From NCBI GenBank assembly GCA_020809705.1, contig CP085826.1:1054001-1118000 (forward strand): a stretch of DNA of 64,000 nucleotides, written 5' to 3'. Of the stretch, positions 54,686 to 64,000 are shown in pieces. Under the pieces are notes generated by a model. That model saw only the letters and a list, made by a program, of their open reading frames with translations, ran no database searches and was not told the DNA's origin. This DNA comes from Calonectria ilicicola (lineage: Eukaryota; Ascomycota; Sordariomycetes; Hypocreales; Nectriaceae). A program made the position numbers and the translations under genes. Within the stretch, counting starts at the first letter, position 1; the number at the start of each line of letters is the position of its first letter.

Positions 54686-56670
54686 ATGTATAACCCAGCC
54701 AATAATATGGAGCAGAAGCACACCAAATTGGCGGAGGGCCATATCATACAAGACAGTCAGTCTGATGGCGACAGCCAAGACCTCACGTGGTCAGCTGGGG
54801 AAGAAGAAGCCCTGGTTAAAAAGCAAGCCACCTTAATATTATCAGCAAGTAGGGAAGCTGACTGACTATAGAGTCGATATGATAATCATGCCAATGTTGA
54901 TCCTCGGTTTCTTCGCTCTTCAACTTGATCGAGGAAACATGTGCGTAATATCACCGTTCCAAATTTTGCAAGGTAGGAGCTGACGATAAATAGTGGTAAC
55001 GCCCTCACGGATTATTTCCTTCAAGATGTCGGGATTACTCAGAATCAATTCAACGTTGGTCAGCAACTCTTGTCTGTCGGCATCGTACTCCTAGAAGTCA
55101 GTCACTAGCACTGCCCTTGGGACTTCAGGACTAACATTTAGCAGATCCCGAGTAATATTCTTCTCTACAAAGTAGGACCATCCCTTTGGATAGGTAGCCA
55201 AATTGTAGCCTGGTACTGAAATCACTTCGGACATACTTTGCCTTGTATTTGCTAATCAAGGACTAGGGGCCTTGTCGCTACCTTGCAGGCATTTCAAAAA
55301 GGGCTGTCTTCATTTTTAGTCACGAGAATTCTACTTGGACTGTTAGAGGCTGGATTTATTCCTGCTGGACTGTATACCATGACCCGCTGGTACAAGAGGG
55401 ACGAGACTGGCAGAAGATTTTCTGCTTACTTTATTGGGAACATGCTTGCAGTTGCCTGTACTGGTATCATTGCTTACGGAATGTATGCCATCCAAACTCC
55501 ATCAGAATGGGCTGCATTAACAACGACCTAGCTTGCACATGCGAGGAATTGCTGGACTGGCAGGTTGGCAATGGCTTTTTATCGTAAGTCGTCACTGCGC
55601 GGAAAAATTAGTACTCCGCTTAATTACTAAATTCATGTGCAGTTAGAGGGTATCTTCACAGTTGTCGTTGGCATAATTTTCCTATCTCTCTTCCCAAAAC
55701 AACCGAGAAATCCCGTATCCTATCTCGGAGTTCGATACTTTTCCGAACGGGAAAGCCAGATTTTACATTATCGCGTGCTCCGAGATGATCCATCTAAAGC
55801 GCACCCCCATCGGTCAGTTAGTAGACAAGAACTCAAGACTGCGGTAAGTATCCAATTTTGTCTTAGTGGTTATAGTTTAACTAACAAGTGAACTCAGCTC
55901 ACCAACTGGCGGTTAATTCCTCATATTATTTTCACCATCGCCGGGATCGCCCCCTCCTCAACCATGGGATCGTATGCTCCGACTCTCGTTGCTTCATTCG
56001 GTTTTGACCGTCTCAAGGCAAATTCCATGGTTTCAATTGGATCATGGGTCCTCCTTTTTGTTAATCTCCTCTGGGGTTGGGCAGCGTATGTAGTCCCTGA
56101 TTTCTGACCAGATTCGAGGTGGCAGTACTTACTCCTTTGTAGCGATAAGTTCCAAATACGTGGTCCCCTCGTTGTACTTGGAATCTTATTATTTTGGGGT
56201 TTTACAGTGAGCAGAGGATTATTTCACCATTCGTCTTTGTTGCTAAACTAATCTGACCTAGTTGGGGCAACGGCTCCTTGTTGAATCATCCAATTCAAAC
56301 TTGAGATTTGCAATGTTGACACTATCTATAGCGTTTTCATTACCATGGCGTGGGTACCTCCTGTCCATGATCATATCTATTCGCTAAAACATCTCCAGAT
56401 CCAATCAACGGTTCCTGGCTGTCATTAAATTCACAATCAGCTGGTGAAAGATCAATCACCATGGCTATTCTTATCATGGCTGCCAACTGCTCCGGTATTA
56501 TAGGAAAACAGTTGTTTCGGGAGGAGGATGCTCCTTTGTATAGAACTGGATGGTCGGTCATACTAGGACTTGCTTCTGTTGCGCTTTTCTTTGCAATAAT
56601 AGCCAACTTTCAGTACTACTTATTGAACAGCCGTAGATTCGGTGGAAAAGGGCTGCGCTATTATTACTAA
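54686..56670 (+). CDS. MFS permease, allantoate/anion:cation symporter type, 11 exons
   Basis: Exons: 54686-54822, 54872-54940, 54994-55096, 55145-55212, 55261-55482, 55532-55583, 55643-55843, 55898-56085, 56143-56206, 56262-56349 and 56399-56670. The 1464 nt give 487 residues in one frame. Introns are 48-59 bp; the first uses a GC donor (GCAAGC), the rest GT. Joined exons give family motifs: IIMPMLILGFFALQLDRGN in span 1, LLYKVGPSLWIGSQIVAW, FLVTRILLGLLEAGFIPAGLY, AYGILHMRGIAGLAGWQWLF across a splice, and a C-terminal IGKQLFREEDAPLYRTGW. This is the Dal5/TNA1-like group importing allantoate, nicotinate, biotin precursors and similar anions at the plasma membrane. Substrate not inferable. Confidence 0.88.
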
Positions 56671-57739
56671 CACTGGATCTCATGGGAGATAGAAACAATG
56701 CACCAGGCTAGCTGAGCTTCTCAATGAACTCATGAGCAGCCGTCCATCCTCTCAGAAAGGAAATAAATAATATTATCTGCAGCACATATCAACGGGTAAT
56801 ATTGGTCCGAATTGTAAGATTTTAGATGTAGGGGCGAGATTATGCGAGGAAACGGATGAAATCTAGCTTTGCGGGGACGACGCTGTTCATGGTCAAAACT
56901 GATTTGGCCAACCGCCAACTTGTCAGAAATAAGGTTTCTAATTTTCCTAGACATTTCACGAAGGCTTAATGGAACGGGAGCGGGGAACCCCATACCATCA
57001 GTCCGAGTCCGATGGTCACCCTGCGATACTTGAGTTGTGGCTTTGTCAGCGGCAAAAATTACCTCTTCATACCAGCCAGACTGCTTGCAGAAGTAGTATT
57101 TGGGATCCACTAGAAATCGCTCTTCGGCGTCACCGGGAACATATGGGATGGGCGGGAATATATATGTCTGTGAAATTACTCATACACCATCGAAAAAAAG
57201 CTCCACTAGATCCACTCAATAATCGCTCGTGGAGTTTGTTTGAAAGATGGTGCAGCCATGTGTCGTGAAATAGCTATACGGCCATGAGACAAGAAATGGA
57301 ACTAAATCTTGGCCCAAGAAATGATACAGAGAGAAATTCGCTTTATTGTTAAGAAATATGACAATTTAATTGCGAGCCAGTACTTTGATGATACAGCTCA
57401 TAATCTCAGAACCGAGGTACGACAACTAACAGATGAAAGGCAATAGCGTCAAAGTTAAAACATGTCAGGCGCCTGTTCATCGAATTTTCAACAGAAGCTC
57501 TGCTTCTAAACCCCACCCGATCGATCCCACCCATATACCCACCGACACCACCTGCTCGTCATTACCCCCCATAGTTACCCCGCCATGAAGGCGATTACCC
57601 CAGATACTCACGTGTTTCTTAGAAGAAACCAAAATATAAAAGTAGGTCAAGTCTCGAATCTAATGAGAGCCAATGAAAATATATTTTTCTATAATTTGAT
57701 CATTGAGCGTTTTAAACAATCTCGTTACAGTATTACAAA
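56671..57739. other. intergenic stretch with possible gene remnant
   Basis: On the minus strand, 57170-56730 is open and holds FPPIPYVPGDAEERFLVDPK followed by YYFCKQSGWYEE, which look coding, preceded by an acceptor-like TTTCACAG. No start exon or family was found. Otherwise nothing. Confidence 0.3.
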
Positions 57740-58258
57740 ATGAGTTATTCCGCTCGTCTTCCCATTGGAACGAAGGCTATTCGAAGCCGAGCAGACATGG
57801 AAGATTACTTTACCCACCTAAATGCTAACAATTTGGCGGGTTTTGCTGCATATTACTCCAAGGATGCTATTGTCAGTCGTTATTTACAATGTATTCAATG
57901 AGACTTGATTCTTACTATTCAGCAGTTCAAGTTCAGCGGTCAACCTGAATGGACAGTCGACGAGTTTCTAACATGGATTGACAAATTACATGCCGACATT
58001 CAGGAAACTCTGTCTTTGGAACATTTTATCTTGGGTGAGAATGGTACTAAAGTTGCGATGAAAATTCGTGGCGAATTCCGTGGCATTGGAGATTTTAAAC
58101 TCGAGAACATGCAAGGAAGGTTTGGGCCAGTAGGGCCCGGCAGAGGCCCGACGCTACAACTCTATGTGTGGTACACGTTGGACAAGGATGGACATCTTCT
58201 TGAGCTGGTTGAGGATGCTTACTTACTGAAGAAAGCATCACTATCCGGCAGTGAGTAG
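57740..58258 (+). CDS. SnoaL-like (NTF2-fold) protein
   Basis: Two exons, 57740-57871 and 57923-58258, with a 51-bp intron (GTCAGT...CAG). 468 nt give 155 residues. The alpha+beta-barrel pattern of SnoaL/NTF2-like proteins is visible: an N-terminal helix with MEDYFTHLNANNLAGFAAYYSKDAI, the cone-closing strand QFKFSGQ, then EFLTWIDKLHADIQETLSLEHF and antiparallel strands ending LYVWYTLDKDGHLLELVEDAYLL. Members act as polyketide cyclases, hydratases or scavenging enzymes. It lies between two MFS transporters and near oxidative genes, which would fit a metabolite pathway but does not prove one. Confidence 0.85.
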
Positions 58259-59171
58259 ATTGTTTCCGCTGTATGCGTTGGAGCAGGTGTTTAAGCATTT
58301 ATTTAACCAAATTACCAAGTAGGAGACAGCCAATAACACTATCTACATGCAATCAATTTCAGTGTTATGATCATGTGATCGAACCTCGCTCGCTACACTT
58401 GATTGACAAATGACTTGTTTGCCATAGGGCCGAAAATCGGGTTTAAGAAGAAGTGCGATGACTCATTGAATCAGGAACCAGTGCGCAACATGGCACTTAA
58501 TCTTGTGAAATGGCAGTCCAATCATAGCCCACCCTCTATGATAAAAAAATGCCCTTCCATAATTCGGTTTTACGATTATCTACAATCTTAAGTAGCAGCA
58601 CCCATTGCAATTAATATTCATTCATAGTAAATGAAAGTCGGAATTGTTGGCGGAATCCTTGTCGGGAATGTCTAGGCTAAAGTCGATTTTAGTGCAGGGT
58701 AGACATTTGTGCAAGTCATGAGACTTGGTAAACGGCAGTTGTTTCTTTCTCGGCGACAGAGACGGTGAGACGATTGCAGGTGAAGCAACGAATCATGAGT
58801 CTTTTCCAAACATGATCCATTTTTCTTTTCGAATCACACTCATTGATTGCTCGATGAGCGAAAACTCGGCAAAAAATTGGGCTGGAAAAAATCTTTGCCG
58901 CGCCCTGTCCTTGTCATAACCCCAGTATTCCCGCACACTAGTACGGATTGCGAACCACTCCCATCCGAACCACGGCGTCCATTTGTTCATGCAGACTCGG
59001 TCAAATGTGATCCGATACGCCGGCCGATCGCCACCGGCAATTCGTCAGTTTTAGCGCCTCCGCATTTCGGCTTACTGGCCAAGACTTTTGAAAATGCTGT
59101 TGGGGTTTTCCTCCATCCCATTTACACTCGTCACATTTGTAATAATTTGTTGACGCCTGGCCTCGTACACT
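58259..59171. other. intergenic stretch
   Basis: Short frames only. Promoter region of the following MFS gene. An in-frame start upstream of 59172 was not found. Confidence 0.5.
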
Positions 59172-60656
59172 ATGGCTGGCGATCGGGCATGCGCAAAGTC
59201 TCCCGCCAAGTCAGTCGCTTGGCTGTATCACGAGTCTGGAATTGCCTCGCTGTATGCCACTGGCTGTGATGCATGGCTTATCATTTTCTCCCGGACGGGC
59301 CGCATGTTCGCCTTTGGAGCCGTGTCTCTGACGATAGCCCTCTTCTTCTCTGAGCTGGGCTTTACCGACTTCCAAATCGGCCTATTCATGACCCTAACCC
59401 TGCTCGGGGATGTTCTGCTTGGCCTTGTAGTTACATTAATGGCCGATGGGCTTGGCCGCCGCCGGGTTTTGTTGGCAGGCGGTCTGCTAATGACCATTTC
59501 GGGCGCCGTCTTCTCCATTTTTGAGAACTTTTGGATCCTCCTTTTTGCCGCCGTAGTAGGCGTCGTCAGTGCTGGAGGAGGCGATTTTGGACCCTTCCGC
59601 GCCATCGAGGAGTCCATGTTGTCTCACATCACAACGCCCAAGACACGAGCCGATGTGTTATCCTGGTACGTCACTAGCTCAAGCCTGGGCTCCGCAGTTG
59701 GCACAGAATTAGCGGGGAGGTTCGTCGATGTGATGAAGAACCGTGCGGGCTGGTCCATGACGCGCACCTATCACGCGACATTCTGGATTTACATGATCAT
59801 GGGGTCGCTGAACATGATTTTCGCTTTCTCTATGAGTAGCAAGTGCGAAATTGAAAAAGAGGAACCCGAAATTTCTGACGAGGCGGCCGAAGGGTTGCTT
59901 GACGAGTCAGACGAAGACGAGGAGGGTGCTCGCACGCCAAGCCCCAGTTCACCTACTGAGGCTAAGCCTAAGAGCCGTTTCTCTCAAGTTTCTTCGTCTA
60001 CTCGGTCCGTCATGTATAAGCTTTGGTTTCTTCTTGCAGTTGACTCGCTGGCCGACGGCATGGTTTCACAGACTCTGACTACGTACTTCCTCGATCAAAA
60101 ATTCCACCTTGCGAAGAGAAAGCTTGGAGATATTATGTCAGGAGCCTGGATCTTGGGAACTGTTTCGACTGTTTTCGCTGGACCTCTATCCCGGCATCTG
60201 GGCCTCCTTAACACAATGGTCTTCACCCATTTGCCTTCCTCTATTGCAGTGTTGTTATTCCCGGCGCCTAGTGGACTTGTTTTCACTATTATTCTCCTCT
60301 TTATCCGAATGGGTTTAAACAGCATGGATCAAGCACCCCGAGCTGCTTTCATCGCTGCGGTCGTGAAGCCAGATGAGCGAACAGCTGTTATGGGAATCAC
60401 GAGCACAATCCGAACCTTGGCCATGGCTACCGGTCCGTCTATAACTGGATTGCTAGCAGGACACAACAGATTCTGGATTGCCTTCGTGGTTGGTGGTATT
60501 TTGCGAATAATGTATGACCTAGGCTTGTGGGCCATGTTTGTCAACATGAGGCTGCATGCTCACGAGACTAACAATGAAGCCGTTGATCAAGAGACAAGAG
60601 GAGACAGCGAAGAAGTTCTTCGGCTGCAGGGGCAGCGCAGAGATGAAGAAGCGTAA
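59172..60656 (+). CDS. MFS transporter (DHA1-like, 12 predicted spans)
   Basis: Intronless, 494 residues. Twelve hydrophobic segments in two halves of six. The loop 2-3 signature is LMADGLGRRRVLLAGG (MFS motif A, DxxGRR). The long acidic central loop EEEPEISDEAAEGLLDESDEDEE with Ser/Pro-rich flanks separates the halves and is likely cytosolic and phosphorylated. The second half has GLNSMDQAPRAAFIAAVV and TGPSITGLLAGHNRFW. This resembles a fungal/bacterial group of drug/H+ antiporter-like proteins with a conserved GPFRAIEESMLSHIT. Probably an exporter in the plasma membrane. Substrate unknown. Confidence 0.9.
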   Translation: MAGDRACAKSPAKSVAWLYHESGIASLYATGCDAWLIIFSRTGRMFAFGAVSLTIALFFSELGFTDFQIGLFMTLTLLGDVLLGLVVTLMADGLGRRRVLLAGGLLMTISGAVFSIFENFWILLFAAVVGVVSAGGGDFGPFRAIEESMLSHITTPKTRADVLSWYVTSSSLGSAVGTELAGRFVDVMKNRAGWSMTRTYHATFWIYMIMGSLNMIFAFSMSSKCEIEKEEPEISDEAAEGLLDESDEDEEGARTPSPSSPTEAKPKSRFSQVSSSTRSVMYKLWFLLAVDSLADGMVSQTLTTYFLDQKFHLAKRKLGDIMSGAWILGTVSTVFAGPLSRHLGLLNTMVFTHLPSSIAVLLFPAPSGLVFTIILLFIRMGLNSMDQAPRAAFIAAVVKPDERTAVMGITSTIRTLAMATGPSITGLLAGHNRFWIAFVVGGILRIMYDLGLWAMFVNMRLHAHETNNEAVDQETRGDSEEVLRLQGQRRDEEA

Positions 60657-61415
60657 TAACAGGCGAAGTGTTTTGAAATTGATATAGGTCACGCGACCAA
60701 ACGTCTGCATAGAATGCGACGAAAATTCGACGGGCCATCACTTTCATCTGGTTGGAACCTAAGGAATTGGGATAAACCTGCCGCACAAGTTCAAGTTTGA
60801 TTATGAAAGGTTGCTATAACCTCGAAGATGACATCTCAGAAATGGGATGTTGATTCGAATTCAAGGAATAGAATTTTAGTTAGGCACAAATGGTGTGCCG
60901 CGAAATTAGACACGCAAGGATAATGATTCAAAGACTGATGAGGTTTGATGAAATACACAAATTTAGGAGAATAAGAAGAAACAACAGAGATATTTCGAAT
61001 TCTTTTACAGCACCTATACGAAATTTTATTTTCCTTTGATGTTAAAATTGTTGTTGCGCCCGTCTTACTCCTACCCCACGCCCAGGTACTGATCTGAGCA
61101 CGCGACCAAAAACAGTCCAGACCCTGGTTGGATGTGTACGCGGTCAACACTGACGTGATTTTACGCGTAATGAGGTCATCGGTTTCGATGAACCATTGAA
61201 CCATTCGCTATCTTTTCATCTTGAACTTTGAACTAGTGCACCAGGTAACTGATTTTGCACAGTGATACGATTATTTTATTTTATTTTCGAAAAAAAAAGA
61301 AAAAAACCGCGTTGGGCATTTGTTTGTTGCTCAATCTATCGTATCACGAAGTCACGCGTAATTTTCCACCTATCACAGGGTATGTACTTTGCCGGATGAA
61401 CCTTTCTCATAATTA
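60657..61415. other. intergenic stretch
   Basis: Ends with a purine/AT-rich low-complexity tract (61270-61310, A-runs). Nothing else recognised. Confidence 0.5.
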
Positions 61416-62941
61416 ATGAAACCTGGGCAGATGGTGCTTGTATCGAAAGAGTTTGGTTCCGGCCGTCAGGCGGCTTTAACATTTGCATATCAATATGGGT
61501 ACCCATTATACGCGTATGGGCTGTATGTCAAGTCAATTCCAGATGCAAAGCCAAACCTCCCGTACCCTCATCGAAATCTCGCAACTCCGGATGACCATAG
61601 CGTTGTGAGACCTAATGTAGACACTCTCTACACACCCCTCTTCTATGATCTGTCCCAATCAGATCTGGAGTTTATCATCCCCTTTATTCCTGATAGGTTT
61701 TGGCTGTGGCCATGGTATGATATGTATGGGAATAATTTTGGCAACATCGGTAAGGAATCCCTGCTCATTTAAGACCCATCCATTCAAGCTGCGCATTTCT
61801 AACAATTTCCAGGAAGCTTGCAAGGGTTTAAGCCGGGAAAATATCTACTCAGGCTAACGAATGATAATTTTGGCGTTCAGACCACGAATGTGCAAAACGG
61901 GTACCAAGCTTATGTCAACTCACCAACGGCGTTTGGTACGTTTTAATCACCAGCTAGGTGACAGTGACAAGGCTAATCATATTTATATTAGGAATGCTAC
62001 TGAACCGGATTCTTGTAAAAGAGAGAACGGAACAAGACATTGCCAAAGTTCACGCGTTTCAAGATCAAATGGTCTTTACAAGCATCACGCGCAGTGGAGA
62101 CTTGGCTAAAGATATTCCACCTTTGGATCTTAATATTTTCAATCGTCTGATAGACGATTCCTCTACAACTGCACTGGGGAGATCGGTTCTCAATCTCACA
62201 TCGGAATTGGCACCATTTAATTTACCTGAGGTTCTGGAGGATCGAGCATGGGTAGCGCATGTGCTTGAACGAGCGGGAGCATGGGGAGGAACCTTCGAAC
62301 AGCCTGATGGGACAAATATTTCCGCTGCCGTATCTGCTGCACATGCCAGCGCGCAAAATTCTCGAAAACAACCTGGCCTATCTGAGAACATGGGAAATAA
62401 TTGGACGCAGCCCGCTCCTGGCATTTCCGGAGACTTCAAATCTTTCTACGCTGCTAGGATGTTTTCTGCGTTTCGCGGATACCTCATCCTTACGCGAGAT
62501 CAAGCTGCATATCCTGCATACACTGCAGGGGCTACTAGCGGCTCAGATAAATTTATGGTAACTAAGGATACTTCCTTTCTCCTCGAGTTTCCGTCTGGTT
62601 CACCGCGGCTGAAAGATACTGGCTTCTGGAGCTTGACAATCTATGGCGAAGATCAGTATCTAGTACCGAATCCTCTCCAGAGGTACAATATTGGAGATAG
62701 AAGCGGTTTGAGAAGCCAAGATGGTAATCTCATCAAAAGTGGCTCCGATACCACATTTAAAATATTGATTCAAGCCGCTGACGTTGAGCCACCTGCAGAG
62801 TGGGCAAGTAATTGGCTTCCAGGCCCCGCTGGGGGTGGCATTTTCACAGTCAGCTTCAGATTCTATGGGGCTCTGCCTGAAATGATGGATGGGACTTGGG
62901 AATACCCAAGGGTGTCAAAAATTAATGCGATGATCGCTTAA
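61416..62941 (+). CDS. DUF1254/DUF1214 domain protein
   Basis: Three exons: 61416-61749, 61813-61935 and 61992-62941. Introns are 63 and 56 bp, and 1407 nt give 468 residues. The N-terminal DUF1254 region has AYQYGYPLYAYGLYV, VVRPNVDTLYTPLFYDLS and FWLWPWYDMYGNNFGNIG. The C-terminal DUF1214 region has FYAARMFSAFRGY, FLLEFPSGSPRLKDTGFWSL, TIYGEDQYLVPNPLQRYNIGDR and WLPGPAGGGIFTVSFRFYGAL. Both splices restore the conserved GSLQGFKPGKYLLR and AFGMLLNR contexts. The family is widespread in bacteria and fungi, and its reaction is not established. No signal peptide is evident. Confidence 0.9.
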
Positions 62942-63295
62942 ATATCATTGCGACAATGAGAGAGAATGCTGTTGTTGGGCTTCCAGGGGTCTAGACATGC
63001 ACGCACAATTAGCGCGTTTTTGGAGGACCGTGAATATCCACAGTCGGGGGTGTTGATCCTACAGGTCTTCGCTCTGAGCCATAGAATAGGTGCATATTAG
63101 CGCTAATTGAAACGAGTTTGGCTTGCTGACGCCCCATGAGATCCATGCTGGCTGTCTGTGGCCATTTGAACGTTTCTCCACACGTTGCCTGCTGGGAGGA
63201 TCGGAACCCGGCACGCGTTCAGCGACAACACAATTCCACAAGCAAATAAACAAACCTTCACGACGTGCGAAAAAGATACAACTCAAACGCCGAAA
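62942..63295. other. short intergenic stretch
   Basis: Between the DUF1254 gene and the hydrolase; promoter of the latter. Nothing recognised. Confidence 0.5.
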
Positions 63296-64000
63296 ATGGA
63301 TGTATCTCCAGAGCTCTTTGTCAACCTCCCAAACCGGGTACGGCTGTGCTATCAAACTTTCGGCAACCCAGCCGACCCCGCTGTTATCCTGATCGCTGGC
63401 CATGGCGGGTCGATGCTCGAATGGCAAGAGGAAATGATCCCGTTTCTCAGCCCCGATGGCGACCGGCGCTTCATCATCCGCTACGACCACCGCGACACGG
63501 GCTTGTCGACCGAGTTTCCCGTTCCCGCCGGGTACACATTGGTGGACATGGTCGCGGATATTGAGGGTCTCATTGATCATCTCGGCCTTGCGACCAAGGG
63601 TGTCCACATCGTTGGTGCCAGCATGGGAGGAGGCTTGGCATACATGCTTGCCGCGCGCAGACCACAGCAAATGAGAAGCTTGACGCTGCTATACGCATCT
63701 CCTGGCGCAAACGAGAAGCTGCCTTTAAATCCAGAATACGAGAAAATTAACCTAAGTCTCACACCCCTAAGCTTCGCAAGCAGGCGGGATGATTACATTA
63801 GGTTTGACATGGAGCGGTACGAAGCCATGGCGACACAGGCGATTGATGGCGAAGAGAAGAGAAGACTCAAAGCACTGTTGACACGCATCGCCGACCGGGA
63901 AATGAAGGCCGGAACGCTATACAGCAAAGGCCCAAATCACGGCGCCGCGGCATTTTCTGAACGGCCCGGGGTGGAGATTCTTGACAAAATTACCTGTCCA
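63296..64000 (+). CDS. alpha/beta hydrolase, RdmC/aclacinomycin methylesterase-like (3' part outside window)
   Basis: Open from the ATG at 63296 to the window end (235 codons, C-terminus missing). Alpha/beta-hydrolase fold: the oxyanion loop is LIAGHGGSMLEW and DHRDTGLST follows the second strand. The nucleophile elbow GASMGG has S109, and a cap region follows it. The visible part ends at EILDKITCP, just before the expected acid and histidine. The intronless start is supported by the in-frame sequence PELFVNLPNRVRLCYQTFG. It resembles bacterial methylesterases and epoxide-hydrolase-like proteins. Substrate unknown. Confidence 0.88.
   Translation, partial: MDVSPELFVNLPNRVRLCYQTFGNPADPAVILIAGHGGSMLEWQEEMIPFLSPDGDRRFIIRYDHRDTGLSTEFPVPAGYTLVDMVADIEGLIDHLGLATKGVHIVGASMGGGLAYMLAARRPQQMRSLTLLYASPGANEKLPLNPEYEKINLSLTPLSFASRRDDYIRFDMERYEAMATQAIDGEEKRRLKALLTRIADREMKAGTLYSKGPNHGAAAFSERPGVEILDKITCP

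Noticed and set aside
1..64000. A complete secondary-metabolite cluster
   Set aside because: Tailoring-type enzymes are present, but no PKS, NRPS, terpene synthase or cluster-specific regulator was found.
1..64000. tRNA, rRNA or CRISPR features
   Set aside because: No cloverleaf, rRNA block or spaced direct-repeat array was recognised by eye; a dedicated scan was not possible.

Overview
The window looks like nuclear DNA of a filamentous ascomycete, most likely a Eurotiomycete (Aspergillus/Penicillium/Talaromyces-like). The basis is short spliceosomal introns (about 48-88 bp, GTRNGT...YAG) and fungal-type families: an Asp f 2-like zincophore, DUF6536 membrane proteins, an RfeG-like domain, NACHT-ankyrin proteins, GPI-anchored Ser/Thr-rich proteins and a GH43 arabinanase. 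Genes are sparse, separated by 0.5-2.3 kb of AT-rich DNA with degenerate repeats, and several are broken. It reads as an accessory or subtelomere-like region rather than core genome. The species is inferred, not shown.

Layout. 1-6.4 kb: FAD monooxygenase (cut by the window edge), Asp f 2-like secreted protein with a zinc-ligand micro-exon, and a five-exon cytochrome P450, all on the minus strand. 8.8-23.8 kb: two DUF6536 paralogues flank a chymotrypsin-like protease fused to an RfeG-like domain, an atypical SDR and a Thr-rich secreted protein whose start codon reads ATA. 24.7-29.1 kb: membrane-protein and F-box/LRR remnants, then an AvfA-like reductase broken by a 13-bp duplication beside an intact questin-oxidase-like gene. 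29.8-36.7 kb: PAN-like secreted protein, GNAT acetyltransferase, ankyrin pseudogene, GDSL/CE16-type esterase. 38.5-41.3 kb: a GPI-anchored protein and a small secreted repeat protein with dibasic sites (Kex2-processed repeat protein or RiPP-precursor candidate). 43.4-48.9 kb: a frameshifted NACHT-ankyrin NLR and a GH43 arabinanase. 51.1-54.0 kb: a small cysteine-rich secreted protein and a cysteine-rich GPI protein. 54.7-64 kb: an 11-exon MFS permease, a SnoaL-like protein, a second MFS transporter, a DUF1254/DUF1214 protein and an alpha/beta hydrolase cut by the window end.

How they fit together. Oxidative and tailoring enzymes (FAD monooxygenase, P450, SDR, AvfA-like, questin-oxidase-like, SnoaL-like, hydrolase) and transporters are scattered through the window, but no polyketide synthase, NRPS or terpene synthase is visible, so no complete metabolite cluster can be claimed. 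The AvfA-like/questin-oxidase-like pair resembles part of an aromatic polyketide pathway that is decaying. The secreted and cell-wall proteins fit interaction with a host, plant matter or other microbes. The strongest novelty candidates are the dibasic repeat precursor at 40.7-41.3 kb and the protease-RfeG fusion at 12.3-15.1 kb.
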